From positions 5,809,912-5,873,911 of the forward strand of contig OY755196.1 in the NCBI GenBank assembly GCA_963576735.1: 64,000 nt of DNA. Reading direction: 5' to 3'. The stretch comes from Bedellia somnulentella (Eukaryota > Arthropoda > Insecta > Lepidoptera > Bedelliidae). Under the pieces are notes generated by a model. That model saw only the letters and a program-made list of their open reading frames with translations, ran no database searches and was not told where the DNA came from. A program made the translations under genes and the position numbers. The stretch's first letter is position 1, and the number at the start of each line of letters is the position of its first letter. Below are positions 21,265-32,639 of the stretch, piece by piece.

Positions 21265-21515
21265 TCATCCTGTATTCAAATCCTACACAAATGAGTTTTT
21301 TCTTAAGTCATATGTGTGTATAAATTATCAAGGTTTTTAACGATGATGGAAAACATTTTGAAAAACCCACATGACTAGGTTTTGCTTAGAAATGTGACAT
21401 TGTATTCCTACTTCACGAATATAGGCCTACCCCATATCACATGAATCCACAATCCAAGCAAAACGTGGGTGGGTACTCTGAACACCAGGTGACAATGTCA
21501 CGTGATGTTCAGATT
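21265..21515 (+). repeat. Family B SINE, degenerate
   Basis: It keeps aagtcatatgtgtgtataaa, actctgaacaccaggtgaca and tgtcacgtgatgttcag. The head and ATGTTATG tail are lost. Confidence 0.7.
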
Positions 21516-21756
21516 TATGACCCAAACGCTGAGTTTGAACTCCAAAGATATATCCGCAACTACTATAACAGTACTGATCGTAAAGTGGTCACCAAACCGT
21601 TCGCGGTGAAGAATAGTTGGCGTGAAATAGTCAATAGTTATTGCGTTTAGATTTTACTGCTTTGTGGTTTCCTCTATGTTTTGTGTTAGAACTGTTGTTT
21701 GCTTTTAAGATGCAGTTCGGAGTTGTATGTATGTTATGATAGTAGTCATTTGTTCA

Positions 21757-22044
21757 GATGTTAGGTTGGTTTGGGCACGTAAAGATGAAAATAAAGTAGC
21801 GAAAGAGATATATAGAGCCAACGTGGATGTTATTGTAATTAGAAGACGGCCTCGTAAACCGTTTCTAGACCAGATCGAAAACGTTCTAATAAAGGCGGGG
21901 GTCCCAAGTGAGAAGAATAAAAGAGCATGTATGAGAAGAATAATGGATGTAGAGGAAGCAAGACAGGTATGTCAAGATCGTGCAAAATGGCGATCGATAG
22001 TCTCTGCCTACCCCAATGGGAATAATGGCCATGGGTATAAATAA
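21757..22044 (+). pseudogene. RTE-like LINE reverse-transcriptase C-terminus, frameshifted
   Basis: The last 85 or so codons match the tail of the copy at 28866-29827: VAKEIYRANVD, KNKRACMRRIMDVEEARQVC and KWRSIVSAYPNGNNG. Near 21757 atgttaggttggtttgggca would encode MLGWFG in another frame, so a frameshift lies around 21785. The copy is inactive. Confidence 0.85.
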
Positions 22045-22084
22045 GTTGATCAGATATTTCCTATTGAATCCGTTTACACCGTAG

Positions 22085-22260
22085 CTTCCTCCTCAGTTAC
22101 TTTTGATAGTTGAATGAAGAAAAAAATGGCAAATAAATAATAGCTGGTGATGGGTGTCCAGCCTCATTGCTCAACCATTACTGAACACCAATAAACCCTA
22201 AATCAACTTATACGCAACCCAAAGAATAAAAAGGGTTAGTACTTTTCTAAGCCGACACTA
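22085..22260 (-). repeat. Family A SINE-like copy, degenerate
   Basis: Blocks gtgatgggtgtccagcctca and tctaagccgacactaatg remain; the tail end is lost. Confidence 0.6.
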
Positions 22261-22857
22261 ATGTCGCCGACGTCACATAGACACGAGAATATGTATGTAG
22301 ACCGTAAAGTATGAATTCACACTTGACAGAATCGCTAATAACTGTCATTCATGAAGTATCTAGATACATAGTCACGATTTTATCATTTATATTAACTTAT
22401 TTTTGGGTACATTATTATTAAAAAAAAAACCAAGCAGTCCCATTGTACGAGGCGCATGATAATAAGTAGGGCTACCGCCTCTCTGAATAATAGCGAATAT
22501 TACAATTCAATAAGCTTTTTCAATACTTCTTTTTGTAACACAAAAGGCTAAATTATCCAGATAAACTAAAACGCTTTTCTTGTATACGCAAAGTTTGGTA
22601 TGCATTGAAAAAAAGTAACCATTAACTTACTATTAAATATAGAATGATAAATTAAAGCAAGTTCCATCCGGTTGTTTTATAAATCATAGATACAAATTTA
22701 GATCTAGATATCACGATAGCGGCGCAAACGCAGTGCGGTTACTGCAGGTGCAGTCACCTACATACTTACAATAGATTAATACATACAATGAATTTGTAAA
22801 AAAATCAGAGGTAGGTAACGCTAACACTACTTAAAAAGTGTAAAAGAAACAAAGGAA
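22261..22857. other. Intron sequence without recognised features
   Basis: AT-rich, no coding frame or named repeat found on either strand. Confidence 0.5.
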
Positions 22858-22985
22858 TAAAGAATTTCGCACTAGAAGCCATTGACACTATAGCTCAATT
22901 GGCAGAGTGGCGGGCGCGTATACCCGAAGGTCGCGGGTTCGATCCCCGCTAGTGTCGAAATTTTTCTTTCCTTTATTTATTAATA
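22858..22985 (+). repeat. Family C SINE with a tRNA-like head
   Basis: The 73 bases 22884-22956 fold partly as a tRNA. There is a perfect 7-bp acceptor stem (gacacta/tagtgtc), a D-arm gctc..gagt, and a perfect T-arm gcggg-ttcgatc-cccgc. The anticodon loop has 8 bases and lacks the universal T33, so it is not a working tRNA. The family tail tcgaaatttttctttccttt follows. Confidence 0.75.
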
Positions 22986-23139
22986 CAATTGATAATTTGA
23001 AAAACGCAGTAATCTTTCTATCAAGTATATTAAAAAATCGTATTTAATGCGTTTAATTTATGATCAAAGGTCATAATCCTAATTTATTACTGTTGTAAGA
23101 TGATTTTTCTTGCTTGTCTTATTGTTTGTGATCCAAATA

Positions 23140-23280
23140 AATACACAAATAATGTGGACTGTCCCAGCTTCGCACGCATAGTTGTATTTTTCAAATTCTT
23201 CAATAACTGCTCACCCCTCAAACGATTAAGCATGATACTATATTGCCTAAGTTATTTCTGAGAATTGTAGCTTAGTAGCT
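23140..23280 (+). repeat. Diverged repeat shared with 27745-27870
   Basis: The two segments share gcacgcatag/gcatgcacag, aactgctcacccctcaaac/cactgctcgccccttaaac and tgatactata-type ends. The nature of the element is unknown. 22986-23139 and 23281-23548 hold nothing firm; a GC-rich 70-bp island lies at 23390-23455. Confidence 0.45.
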
Positions 23281-23548
23281 TAGTATACAAGTTATTTTTT
23301 TTATGGTTAGTAGTGTTTTCTTTGTATGTTGAACACATACAAAGAAATCTTTCCTCTTTATAATAAGTACAATAATTTCAGTAAACCCAGGAAGCGACTG
23401 CACCTCCGCTACACAGCGACGCCAGCGCCAGACCGCGGCAGATAAGCAAATCACGATCTAAAACCTTATTTAGGTTACCCCGACCACACACACTGCTCTA
23501 CATTGTATAATGTAGCTATTATACTATTTTAATTTACGGCTTGTTCGT

Positions 23549-23797
23549 GTAGTGCCGGCTTGGAATAGCACTACCCCATTTCTTCCGGTGGGTGTACGTA
23601 AGAGGCGACTTACGGTATTGGGGCTTTTAAGGGATTTTTGGGCGATGCGGTTGCAGACCCATCACCAAAAACCTTTGTTTTACCATCTTTTCCTCAATCA
23701 ACTTTCAAAAAGGGGCTGAGGAATTTCTAATTCCCTGGCTCTGGCTACCCCTTCCAGGGATTTATAGGCGTGTGTATATGTATGTATGTATGTATAC
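23549..23797 (+). repeat. Family A SINE-like copy, full length
   Basis: It runs from tgttcgtgtagtgccggctt to ggcgtgtgtatatgtatgta with a (TATG)n tail. It is among the best preserved copies. Confidence 0.88.
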
Positions 23798-24389
23798 TAT
23801 TTTACTTGTTATACACCAGGGTTCAGTATGCCTTGTATAGCCTTGAATATAGATATAATAATAGGAAAATCTTCAATTTGTTTATGATCTTACTCATCTA
23901 TACTACCAAATTACTATAGGGATTTGAATAAGAAACAATTCTATGTTAACCCCATGCATGTACAATACACTACATTTCTTTTATTTAATCAATGCAAAAA
24001 AATCGAGCCCTGATTCTAAAGTAAATACTACAGATAGAAGTATCAAATAAAAAGACTCGAGGAAAACCACAAGGTAGAGTTTCAATGGGTCATGTGACAC
24101 TGTAGAGGCACCTTTTCCTTCCTCTTACCAATAAACAGTTTAATAAATGCGCTTTCGTTTGCATTTAGAGCAAAAATTACGCCTACATATATAGTAACTT
24201 ATTTGATATTACCATTTTAATATATTCGCATATTTACACTAATATAATGAATAGTCTATATTTGTCTGATTTCTCTGAATGTTTAAACAAGTAAACCAAT
24301 TTAAATGAAACCAGGTGAAGATACAGGGTATTTTTTTATCAAAATCTAATTATGGCGGAAGAAGTATTACTTTTTTTTATTAATATTGG
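23798..24389. other. Intron sequence without recognised features
   Basis: No coding frame, structural RNA or recognised repeat family. Confidence 0.45.
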
Positions 24390-24690
24390 GATCAAAATGA
24401 GAAGGTCAGGAAGGCAGGTCTGAGTTGATGAAGAAATGTAAATACAGCGCGAGATTTTTTGCAGGAACGTACAAAAAGCGATACATAGTACCTGCCTACC
24501 CCGATGGGAACTGATGGCCTTAGTTTATGTTTGAAATTATGTATCTATTTATATCTAAATATAAACATGAAACACACATACGTATACCCACGGCTATATC
24601 TCCCAAACATTTTTGGGATAAGTCTGATTATCAAAATTTTTATTTTTATGAGTGAATAATATTGTAAAATAAAGAACAACCAAAAACTCA
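24390..24690. mobile_element. RTE-like LINE scrap and a degenerate family A copy
   Basis: 24440-24530 keeps caggaacgtacaaaaagcga and cctgcctaccccgatgggaa, the LINE 3' end. 24577-24690 (minus) keeps tatacccacggctatatctc and attgtaaaataaag of family A. Confidence 0.5.
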
Positions 24691-25442
24691 ACCACACACT
24701 CAAATTAAGCAATTAAACTACCGTTAACCATTTCAATTGACAAACGAACATAACAACCTACACGTTAATTAAACGAAATTCAGTTTGTATGGCACTTGGC
24801 AATGACAATGAAAATAATTTCGAATATATAGTATGTACAGTCGGTGCAGTGAAATGTGAGTAGGCGGCATTAAACTAGTGTTACAACATACAGACAAACA
24901 CTAACACTTGCAATGTTTTGTGCTGTATGCTGCCTTTACTATGGGCCAGTTACTTGATAGATAGCTTTGAAATATTTGCGATTACAATCCCAGAGGTAGA
25001 TGGGCTTTGGAGTGAATTAATTTTATTAATATGTTTTTTGTCAAAACCCTTAAGTTAATAATGTTATTATTTCTAAGATGATGTGTGTTTTGGTATTTAT
25101 CAATAAATAATAAACAATGAGTTACTTAAATTATTCTAGTTCATCAAAAAATGAATGTAAATTCAATACATATTGTATGTACTTAATGTTGGTATTACCT
25201 ATTGTAATGATTGTAAGATTGGAATGGTGAATCAAATTATATTGGCTGTTGTTATTAGCTTCAGATGTATAACCTTTTTTCATAGCTTTTGAATACCTGC
25301 CCATACTTATACTCAAAGTAATAATCTCGAATCTAAGATACAAGATCTATCAGTACTTATTTATAAATTATCCTTCCCAACTGACAAAGTGTAGTGTTGT
25401 TGTGCCTCTATTAAGTCTTCCGCACAGTTAGTCTTGATTGTT

Positions 25443-26105
25443 CTGTTATTGTGACTTTTAAACCACCATTATATACTGCCAGTAGCATGCCTAGCTTAAC
25501 GCAGCTCAGTACAACTCATAATCCCTCGTGTGTGCATTCGAAAATAATAATATCGCGCATTTTGGCTAGATTTCTTAGTTATTTCTTCTCAAAAACTAAT
25601 ATTACACGTAACTTGCCCAACTTAACGCAGCAAAGTACAAGTCATAACTCCGCGGCATAAAGGTGACAACTACGAGACGTGGCTTGATTTCTTAGTATTG
25701 TTTTTCTCAAAAACCAATATGAAAACGGAGTATATTTAGGCCTATAAATATTTTGTATAATTGATAAGTGTTATAAAGTTGTATTGGAACTTTTGTCTGT
25801 AATGGTTATATTTTTGTGTTAATAAATAAATATTACAGGTAACTCGCTTAATTAAACGCAGCACAGTACAAGCCGTAACTCTGTGGCATAAAGGTGACCT
25901 ACGAGACGCGTGCGCATTCGAAAAGAATAATATCGCGCATTGTGGCTAGATTTCTTACTTGTTTTGACTTTTAAACCACTAGTAATTATTACCAGTAGCT
26001 CTCTCGTCCAAACGCAGCACAGTACAAGTCGGAGTACCAAACGCAGTAAAGTTGACACCTACGAGACGCGTGCGCATTCGAAAAGAATAATATCGCGCAT
26101 TGGGT
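25443..26105 (+). repeat. Degenerate tandem repeat array, units of about 130-230 bp
   Basis: The block aacgcagc..agtacaa starts at about 25498, 25625, 25855 and 26012. The block gcgcattcgaaaagaataat followed by atcgcgcatt recurs at about 25530, 25913 and 26073. The block gacttttaaaccac also recurs, at 25453 and 25967. Order is conserved, with deletions and an AT-rich insert at 25700-25845. Predicted peptides here on both strands are shadows of the repeat. 24691-25442 shows nothing recognised. Confidence 0.8.
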
Positions 26106-27149
26106 GTTGTTACCGGTTTATGGGACGCCTCATTTCATTGCCATACTACGTTTTGTAATACTGCCTCACTTTGCTTGTTTAACTTGATGTATGTGTTTCT
26201 TTTTATTATTATTTTTGGGGGGTTGGTGACCATGTTAAACCAACCATTCAAATCCAAAGTTACAGAAAGCAAATTACGAATATTCAACGTCAATATTGAA
26301 ACCATTCAAAACGCATTTATTACCAAACCAAAATGCACTACAAATGCGGTAAAGTTTGTAAGTTTTCTCTTAAAGTAGTGAACTGCTCGAAAAATATTTG
26401 ACCACGCAGGAGTGGCATTATCTTTGAATGGCATAGGACATTTAACTCCTATATTAAAAAGGTTTTGTTATATTTTATATATCAGAAAGTAGGTTCTATA
26501 ACTAGTTCATAATTACTTCTGTATACACATTAGAACTATCAAATTGAGATTCAGAACATCAAATTTTATGGAAAGCAATAAAATGCTGCTCCTTCAAGAA
26601 TTAACAGTCAGTGAACGAAAGGAGTTTATTAAAATATCTATAACATAAGTCCCCATTCAACATAATAATGCATCGAACCGAACATAAATAGTTTCCATTC
26701 AACTTGTACAACACTTGAACGCATGAGTAACTATTTTTAACGTCCACCCACGCGAGTTTGGCTGTATAAACACGCGCTTTAGCCTGTCCTACAAAACAAA
26801 ACGAAAGCGAAAAAAGTACAAACTAAAATGATAATTTCTTGAAACTATTCAAATTTGTTATTCCTTTAATCCTACGCGGTTTTTTATCTGTTGATCGAAA
26901 TAAATCAATGGCTTTCTATTCTGGTTCATAAATAATAGATTTGTTTGATTATTTATTGGTAATGCTCTTTTAATATAACATATCCAAACATATTTGTAAT
27001 GTTTTATGATATATCGATATTTACCGTTATGTGTGTTATTCTCAAAATTTTCAATCGCTTCCGACGGGTCAAGAAATTATTTGAGGACGTTCGTTTCGAC
27101 CTTGAAAATACTCAGACTATCTAATTTTTTTTTAATACTACACATACAT
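26106..27149. other. Intron sequence without recognised features
   Basis: AT-rich, no domain recognised in any frame. A short TATA-like region at 26760-26800 (gctgtataaacacgcgcttt) is noted but unsupported as a promoter. Confidence 0.45.
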
Positions 27150-27500
27150 ATAGTTAATCAAGCCATTCATTTCCATTGGGGTAGAAAGTAACTATCAATC
27201 GCCACTTTATACTCCTGGCAAAGCTTTATTGCTTTCTCACTTCTAACTTTGTTAGATAAGTATTTCGCAGCCACGAAGGAATGATTTTTTTCTTCCTACT
27301 TTTTTTCAATAATAGACAAAATAGTAGAATGGATATACCAATTTATTTATTTATTTGGCACACAAACAGTATTATGACATAGCATTGGTATACAAAATTT
27401 AAAAAATAATACAAATTCGGACATAATACCAAAAAACTGTGTACACAGCATGATATTAAATAATCAGTTGAGATGACAACTTAAAAAATATATTAGTATA
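27150..27500 (-). mobile_element. RTE-like LINE 3' scrap and a second LINE-like tail
   Basis: 27155-27235 reads tcatttccattggggtagaa and tatcaatcgccactttatac, the LINE 3' end in minus orientation. 27340-27470 begins with a TTTA run and looks like the 3' UTR of another minus-strand LINE. Confidence 0.5.
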
Positions 27501-27744
27501 GTTTTTTTTTTTTATTATTATTATCATTCATTAATTTACTAACATTAATTTAACTTACAAATAAAATGAAGACTATTTACAAAGGGAAAGGGAAAGGGGC
27601 TAGATTTTAACAATCTCACACTAATTAAAGAATAAAAGAATAAAGGTACAGTAAAATGATGCCAAAGTGAAAATGAAACGAATAAGTGTGCAGAACTGAT
27701 ATCAGATATCTCAGACTGACTATTATTATATACTGTCAGACATA

Positions 27745-27870
27745 AGCGTGTGTGTGGGCCAACCTTGCATGCACAGGTAGTGTTATTTTGCAAATATCTA
27801 AAATCTTATTCAACCACTGCTCGCCCCTTAAACAATTTAGTGTGATGTGTACCTATGTCTCTTCTGAAAA
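27745..27870 (+). repeat. Diverged repeat shared with 23140-23280
   Basis: It carries ccttgcatgcacaggtagtg and ccactgctcgccccttaaac. The relation is described at the other copy. Confidence 0.45.
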
Positions 27871-27927
27871 GTGTAAGTTTATATTAAAAACATATTTTTT
27901 AAGGACAATTTATTGCAGATATTGGTT

Positions 27928-28282
27928 GCCGTGTAGTGCCGGCTTAGAATGTCGCTACCCCTTTCTACCCACGGGTGTCGTAAGAGGAGACTAACGGTAT
28001 TGGGGCTTTTAAGGGATTTTTGGGCGATGCGGTTGGAGACCCGTCACCAACAACCTTTATTTCATTATCTTTTCCCCATGCAACTTCCAAAAGTGGCTGA
28101 GGAATTTCTAATTCCTTAGCTCTGGCTACCCCTTCTAGGGATTTATAGCCGTGAGTATATGTATGTATGTATGTATCTTTTCCCCACTCAACTTCCAAAA
28201 GTGGCTGAGGAATTTCTCATTCCAAAGCTCTGGCTACCCCGTTTAGGGAATTATAGTCGTGAGTATATGTATGTATGTATAA
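27928..28282 (+). repeat. Family A SINE-like copy plus a tandem 3' half copy
   Basis: 27928-28176 is full length (tgccgtgtagtgccggctta to a (TATG)n tail). 28177-28282 repeats the last ~105 bp (cttttccccactcaacttcc to gtgagtatatgtatgtatgt). The second half-copy starts exactly at the tail, as expected from slippage at the simple-repeat tail or a second truncated insertion there. Confidence 0.85.
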
Positions 28283-28299
28283 TATGAAAGTATAGCTAA

Positions 28300-28500
28300 A
28301 GATGTAAGTTTGAAGATCAAGTAAAAAACATTTAAATAACGGCAGTAGTTTCGAGTAAGAAGAATAAAATAAAATAGCATGTATGAAAGAATAATGACTG
28401 TGAGGGAAGCAATATAGGTTTTTCAGGCTTTCACTAAGTGGCTATCTATAGTCTTTGCCCACGCCAATGGGAATTCATGGCACCAATATTAATACTTAGT
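28300..28500 (+). mobile_element. RTE-like LINE 3' scrap, degenerate
   Basis: Readable parts are gtttcgagtaagaagaataa, aaagaataatgactgtgagg and tttgcccacgccaatgggaa. There are multiple indels. Confidence 0.55.
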
Positions 28501-28865
28501 ATTAAGAGTGATTTATATCTTCACTCTACATAGAACAGTTAGTATGTATATAGACTCATAAACTAGGATTTGCAGTCTGCACCAGATTCGGCTCGTCTCG
28601 GATTGGACTGGTTTGGCGACTCCTGCGCACTCGATATTGATTGTACGGTGACCATGAGGCGGTTAATCATGCAATAATTGTATGTTATTTATATTGCCAG
28701 TTTGTACTTGTTTCAAATCAAGGCAGTAGCAGATGTAACGCAATATAACACTGATTGTATGCGAAACCACTTTATATTAAGAATACCTATTTTAATATAA
28801 ATCTTTTTGTTCATGAAAACCTCATGTGGGGATTATTACTAATAAATAGGAAAGAAAAATTTCGA

Positions 28866-29827
28866 AGTAGCTTCTCCGTGGCTTTTCAATCTGTTCATGG
28901 ATGACTGTTTGAAAGAACTACGCGAAAGTGATTATGGTCTGAGAATGGGAGGATTCATCATTAAATGCCTCTTATACGCTGACGATCAAGTATTACTTGC
29001 ATCAACGGTAAATGAGTTGCAAGAGATGGTGAATATTGCGTGTAAGTCTTTTGAAAGAAAGGGCATGCGAGTGAATGTGGACAAAACCAAGACAATGGTT
29101 TTCCAGAGAGAGGAAAGTATGACAGAATGTGAGATTACAATAGGTGGCAAGAAAGTGGAACAAGTGAAAGAGTTTGTATATCTGGGAAGTTTGTTTACAA
29201 GGGACGGAAAATGCGAGGAAGATATTGAAAGGAGAGTAAAAAAGGGAAATGCGGTAAATGGAGCCATAAACAGTCTAATGTCGAGCCAGTTCCTGTCTGA
29301 AAAGGCGCGAATGGCAGTTCACAATGCTGTACTGGTTCCTACGCTGATGTATGGTAGTGAATGTTGGGCATGGCAAAAGAGGCATGAAAGTAGAGTGAAT
29401 GCAGTGGAAATGAGATCCCTCAGAAGTATATGTAATGTAAGGTTGTGCGACAGAGTGAGAAATAGTGTAATTCGTGAACGTTTAGGTGTGAAAGATGACG
29501 TAGTGTGCAAGATAGAGAAAGGAATGTTAAGGTGGTTTGGGCACATAGAGAGGATGAATGACAGTAAATTGGTGAAAGAGATCTATAGAGCCAACGTGGA
29601 AGGTAATGTGAGTAGAGGACGACCACGGAGGACACACCTGGACCAAATAGAGTGTGTGCTCAAAAAGGCTGGCGTCCGAAGTATGAAGAATAAAAGAGCA
29701 TGTATGAGAAGAATGATGAATGTAACAGAAGCAAAAGTGATTTGCCTGGATCGTACAAAGTGGCGATCGATAGTCTCTGCCTACCCCAATGGGAACAATG
29801 GGCGTGAGTATAAGTAAGTAAGTAAGT
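28866..29827 (+). mobile_element. RTE-like non-LTR retrotransposon, 5'-truncated, 11-bp target duplication
   Basis: The 962-bp insertion begins inside the reverse-transcriptase gene (codons for ASPWLFNLFMDDCLKEL) and ends with gcgtgagtata followed by (AGTA)n. The target duplication aaaaatttcga lies at 28855-28865 and 29828-29838 and is perfect. The retained frame is intact to its stop, so the insertion looks young. Its last ~90 bp are the source of the many 3' scraps in the window, and the terminal gtgagtata plus 4-bp repeat is shared with family A. Confidence 0.9.
28867..29817 (+). pseudogene. Reverse transcriptase C-terminal half of the RTE-like LINE
   Basis: The frame is open for 316 codons. 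It holds the catalytic motif CLLYADDQVLLAS (two Asp residues of the active site), the EFVYLGSLFTRDG motif, the thumb block MYGSECWAWQK, and a basic tail with LRWFGHIERM, a GRPRRTHLDQIE segment and KWRSIVSAYPNGNNG. The endonuclease and N-terminal palm/fingers are missing because of 5' truncation, so the product cannot be autonomous. The internal Met at 28897 is not a natural start. Clade assignment (RTE or the related Proto2/RTE-X group) is by motif memory only. Confidence 0.85.
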
Positions 29828-30045
29828 AAAAATTTCGACACAGACGGGATTCGAACCCGCGACCTCGGGTATACGCCCCCGTCGCTCTTGCCAATTGAGC
29901 TACCGTGTCAATGCCTGCCAGCGCGAAATTCTTCTATCCTTTATTTCTTTTACACGTTTTAGTAGTGTTTGCGTTTCCTACCTCCGAATCCCGCCTGTGT
30001 CGAAATTTTTCTTTCCATTATTTATTCTTTATTTATTAGAAATAC

Positions 30046-30579
30046 CTATTTTAGTCTTAACAATATCACATGGTAACAATAAGCGTACAGGTACTCAAGT
30101 ACTTTGGCTATTACTCCTTATTGAGGTCCAATGCTCCTTTATTTTTAAAACTCAGTACATCCGTCTTTTTTATTTCATTCTACATCGGATCTTAATAAGT
30201 CCTCCGTGGTTATATTTTACTACCCACTACATCCGCAATGTTTTGACAGGTATAAAATAATGGAATTATTTTAACTTTATCATGGTTACCCTAGTACACC
30301 CCCATATTAGGCAAGTACAGTTACAAAGATAGGGCTGTTTAATACTGGTTTAATTGAAAATAGACTTCAAACTACTATAATAGAGTTCATTATACTCCAG
30401 CAAACTTCGAACACTTGAATGCATCGGCAGATAACTAATAGATTGATAGAAACAGGAATAATGAGAGGTCTTGTTTAACAGAACATGTTTTTACACTTGG
30501 AACCATGTTTATAGACTTTGAGAACGATCTTGTGTTAGATTTTTTGTTCTATGTGTTTGTATGTAACATATTTTTCAAC
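30046..30579. other. Intron sequence without recognised features
   Basis: No coding or repeat signal I can name. The open frame covering 29895-30260 starts inside the SINE and is spurious. Confidence 0.5.
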
Positions 30580-31055
30580 AATATACATATACTCACGGCT
30601 TTAATTCCTCAAAGGGGTAGCCAGAGCTTTAGAATAAGAATAAGATAAAATAAGAACTCTTCAGCCACTTTAGGGAGTTAAGTGGGGAAAAGATTGTAAA
30701 ATAAAAGTGATGGGTATAAACTGCATCTCCCAAAAATCACTTAAAATCTGATACCCTTAGGCGCCTCTTTCGATTACAATCACCAATGGGAAGAATGGGG
30801 TAATGCTATTCCAAGCCGAAACTACACTCGCTCAAACATTGAATTTTGGCTTGAAAGACTGACTTTACATGGCAGGCAAACGTTTTTTTTGTTATTTATT
30901 ACGCACTAGTTCAATAATGTGCTGTTTTGTGTACAGTGCGAAAAGAATAGCTGGGTTTCGTTCCGCCATTTCCTTTTTCTTCGACAACTTTCTTGGACAA
31001 AGTGACGATCAATAGCCTGTCTACCCCAATGAGAACTAATGGCACAAGTATACAC
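30580..31055. repeat. Minus family A copy and a plus RTE-like LINE scrap
   Basis: 30580-30835 is family A (atatactcacggctttaatt to aagccgaaactacact). 30978-31055 is the LINE 3' end (acaaagtgacgatcaatagc, ctaccccaatgagaactaat). Confidence 0.65.
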
Positions 31056-31371
31056 AAGCATATATCTTTGAATAGTCAAAGCCCAAACCAATAACAATTT
31101 TCTATCTTTAAGTTAAGCTCTTATTCAAAACAAGTAGGTATTGTTAGTCAAACCTAGGAGCGACAAATTTTGTTAGACTAACATTGTTATACATTTTTTT
31201 TATTATGGTTAATTTGCGTTTAGGTTTGCGCAACCTAGCTTATTTATATGTTGTTCTTTATATAGCTACTAAAACGTAATCTTTATAATTAGGCTTTGTT
31301 GTGCATGTTTGGAGGTTGAGGACGCAGACACCAGTAAGGTGTTAAGAAGCAAGGAAAGACAAATTTAGCAA

Positions 31372-31470
31372 CAGTGGTTACTTGGCACTATAGCTCAGAT
31401 GGCAGAGCGACCGGGCGTAGACCGGGATGTCGCGGGTTCAAGTTCTGCTGGTGTCGAAATTTTCTTGATT
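31372..31470 (+). repeat. Family C SINE head
   Basis: gcactatagctcagatggca and tcgcgggttcaagttctgct give box A and box B, followed by gtgtcgaaattttctt. The 5' and 3' remainder is not preserved. 31056-31371 holds nothing recognised. Confidence 0.7.
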
Positions 31471-31604
31471 GATTAGCAAACCTAGCCTATTTTTTTTCGA
31501 ATGCTAAGCGGGGATTATACGGCATGGTACAATGAGTACGGTACTAGTACAAAGAGGAAATGAGAATAAAACTTAATCACCATTTTAATCCAAAAGCTCA
31601 GACT

Positions 31605-32510
31605 CAAATTCAAACGCCCTATATCCCCGAAGGGGTTGGCAGAGGTACTAATACTTCTGAGCATCACATGATATTGTCATTTGTGATCAGAGTACCCACG
31701 TTTTGCTTGGATAGTTTACTCACGTGATAGGGGGGCAGGTCATCGCCGTTTTGTACGAATACACTGTCACATGACTAAGCACAACTCAGCCATGTGGGTT
31801 TCCTCACGATGTTTTCCCTCACCGTTAACAACCATGATAAATTAACCACACATATGTCTTTTAGAAAAGACAAATTGGTGTAGGCCCCACCCTGGATTTG
31901 AACACTAGTCGCTTGCACGTTAACCGGTGTTCTACCCATTGAGCTATCACGTCGTCTTTAATTATATAAATTAACCAGACATATATATTTGGAATAGTCA
32001 AATTGGTGTAGGCCCGAACCGAGAATTAAACCCTCATCGTCGCGTCGGCACGATAAGCAGTGTTCTTCCCGCTATCATGGTAAATCAAAAAGCGAAGCCT
32101 TTTTTCTAAGTAACCATCAAGAAAATCAGTTACCATGATTAAACCGTGATAGCCCAGTGGGTAGAACACTCGGTTATCGTGCAAACGACTAGTGTTCAAA
32201 TCCTGGGTGGGGCCTACACCAATTTGTCTTTTCTAAAAGACATATGTGTGGTTAATTTATCATGGTTGTTAACGGTGAGGGAAAACATCGTGAGGAAACC
32301 CACATGGCTGAGTTGTGCTTAGTCATGTGACAGTGTATTCGTACAAAACGGCGATAGGCCTGCCCCCTATCACGTGAGTACACTGTCCATGCAAAACGTG
32401 GGTACTCTGAACACCAGGTGACAAAGGCACGTGATGTTCAGAAGTATTAGTACCTCTGCCAACCCCTTCGGGGATATTCGGCGTGAACGTTTATGTTTAT
32501 GTTATGTTAT
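31605..32510. repeat. Two family B SINEs in inverted orientation with a third partial copy between
   Basis: 31605-31955 is minus (tatccccgaaggggttggca to gagctatcacg). 31960-32085 is a diverged minus head. 32143-32510 is a full plus copy (accgtgatagcccagtgggt to gtttatgttatgttat). The outer copies are similar enough to form a long stem if co-transcribed. Confidence 0.85.
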
Positions 32511-32639
32511 TAAGACTTTCTCACACGTGCAAGTAAACTTCCAGTAAAATAATAAAAATAACTAATGTATAAATGTATTGCTTGGTTTTCTCATGTGAAA
32601 CTTTACTTGAGAATTTGTGAATACTGATAATTTTTTCTT

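Larger units (their letters stand above)
28795..30045 (-). repeat. Family C SINE interrupted by an RTE-like LINE insertion
   Basis: The SINE runs 28795-28865 and resumes at 29828-30045. The tRNA-like head lies at 29832-29910 (gggattcgaacccgcgacct, ttgccaattgagctaccgtg). The insertion duplicates aaaaatttcga on both sides. Confidence 0.85.

Noticed and set aside
21441..21650. 69-codon plus frame
   Set aside because: Its first half is family B SINE sequence; no domain in the remainder.
22884..22956. tRNA-like sequence with perfect acceptor and T-arm
   Set aside because: The anticodon loop has 8 bases without T33, and it is followed by the same tail as other dispersed copies. It is a SINE head, not a tRNA gene.
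23390..23455. GC-rich island with tttcag just before it
   Set aside because: Looks exon-like but has no matching donor, no known peptide and does not fit the DH domain; left unassigned.
28565..28680. GC-rich block between tttgcag and gtgacc
   Set aside because: Possible exon in either direction, but the peptide is unrecognised and the donor poor; probably chance or an unknown repeat.
31382..31456. Possible tRNA
   Set aside because: Same family C head, with mismatched arms and a duplicated SINE tail.
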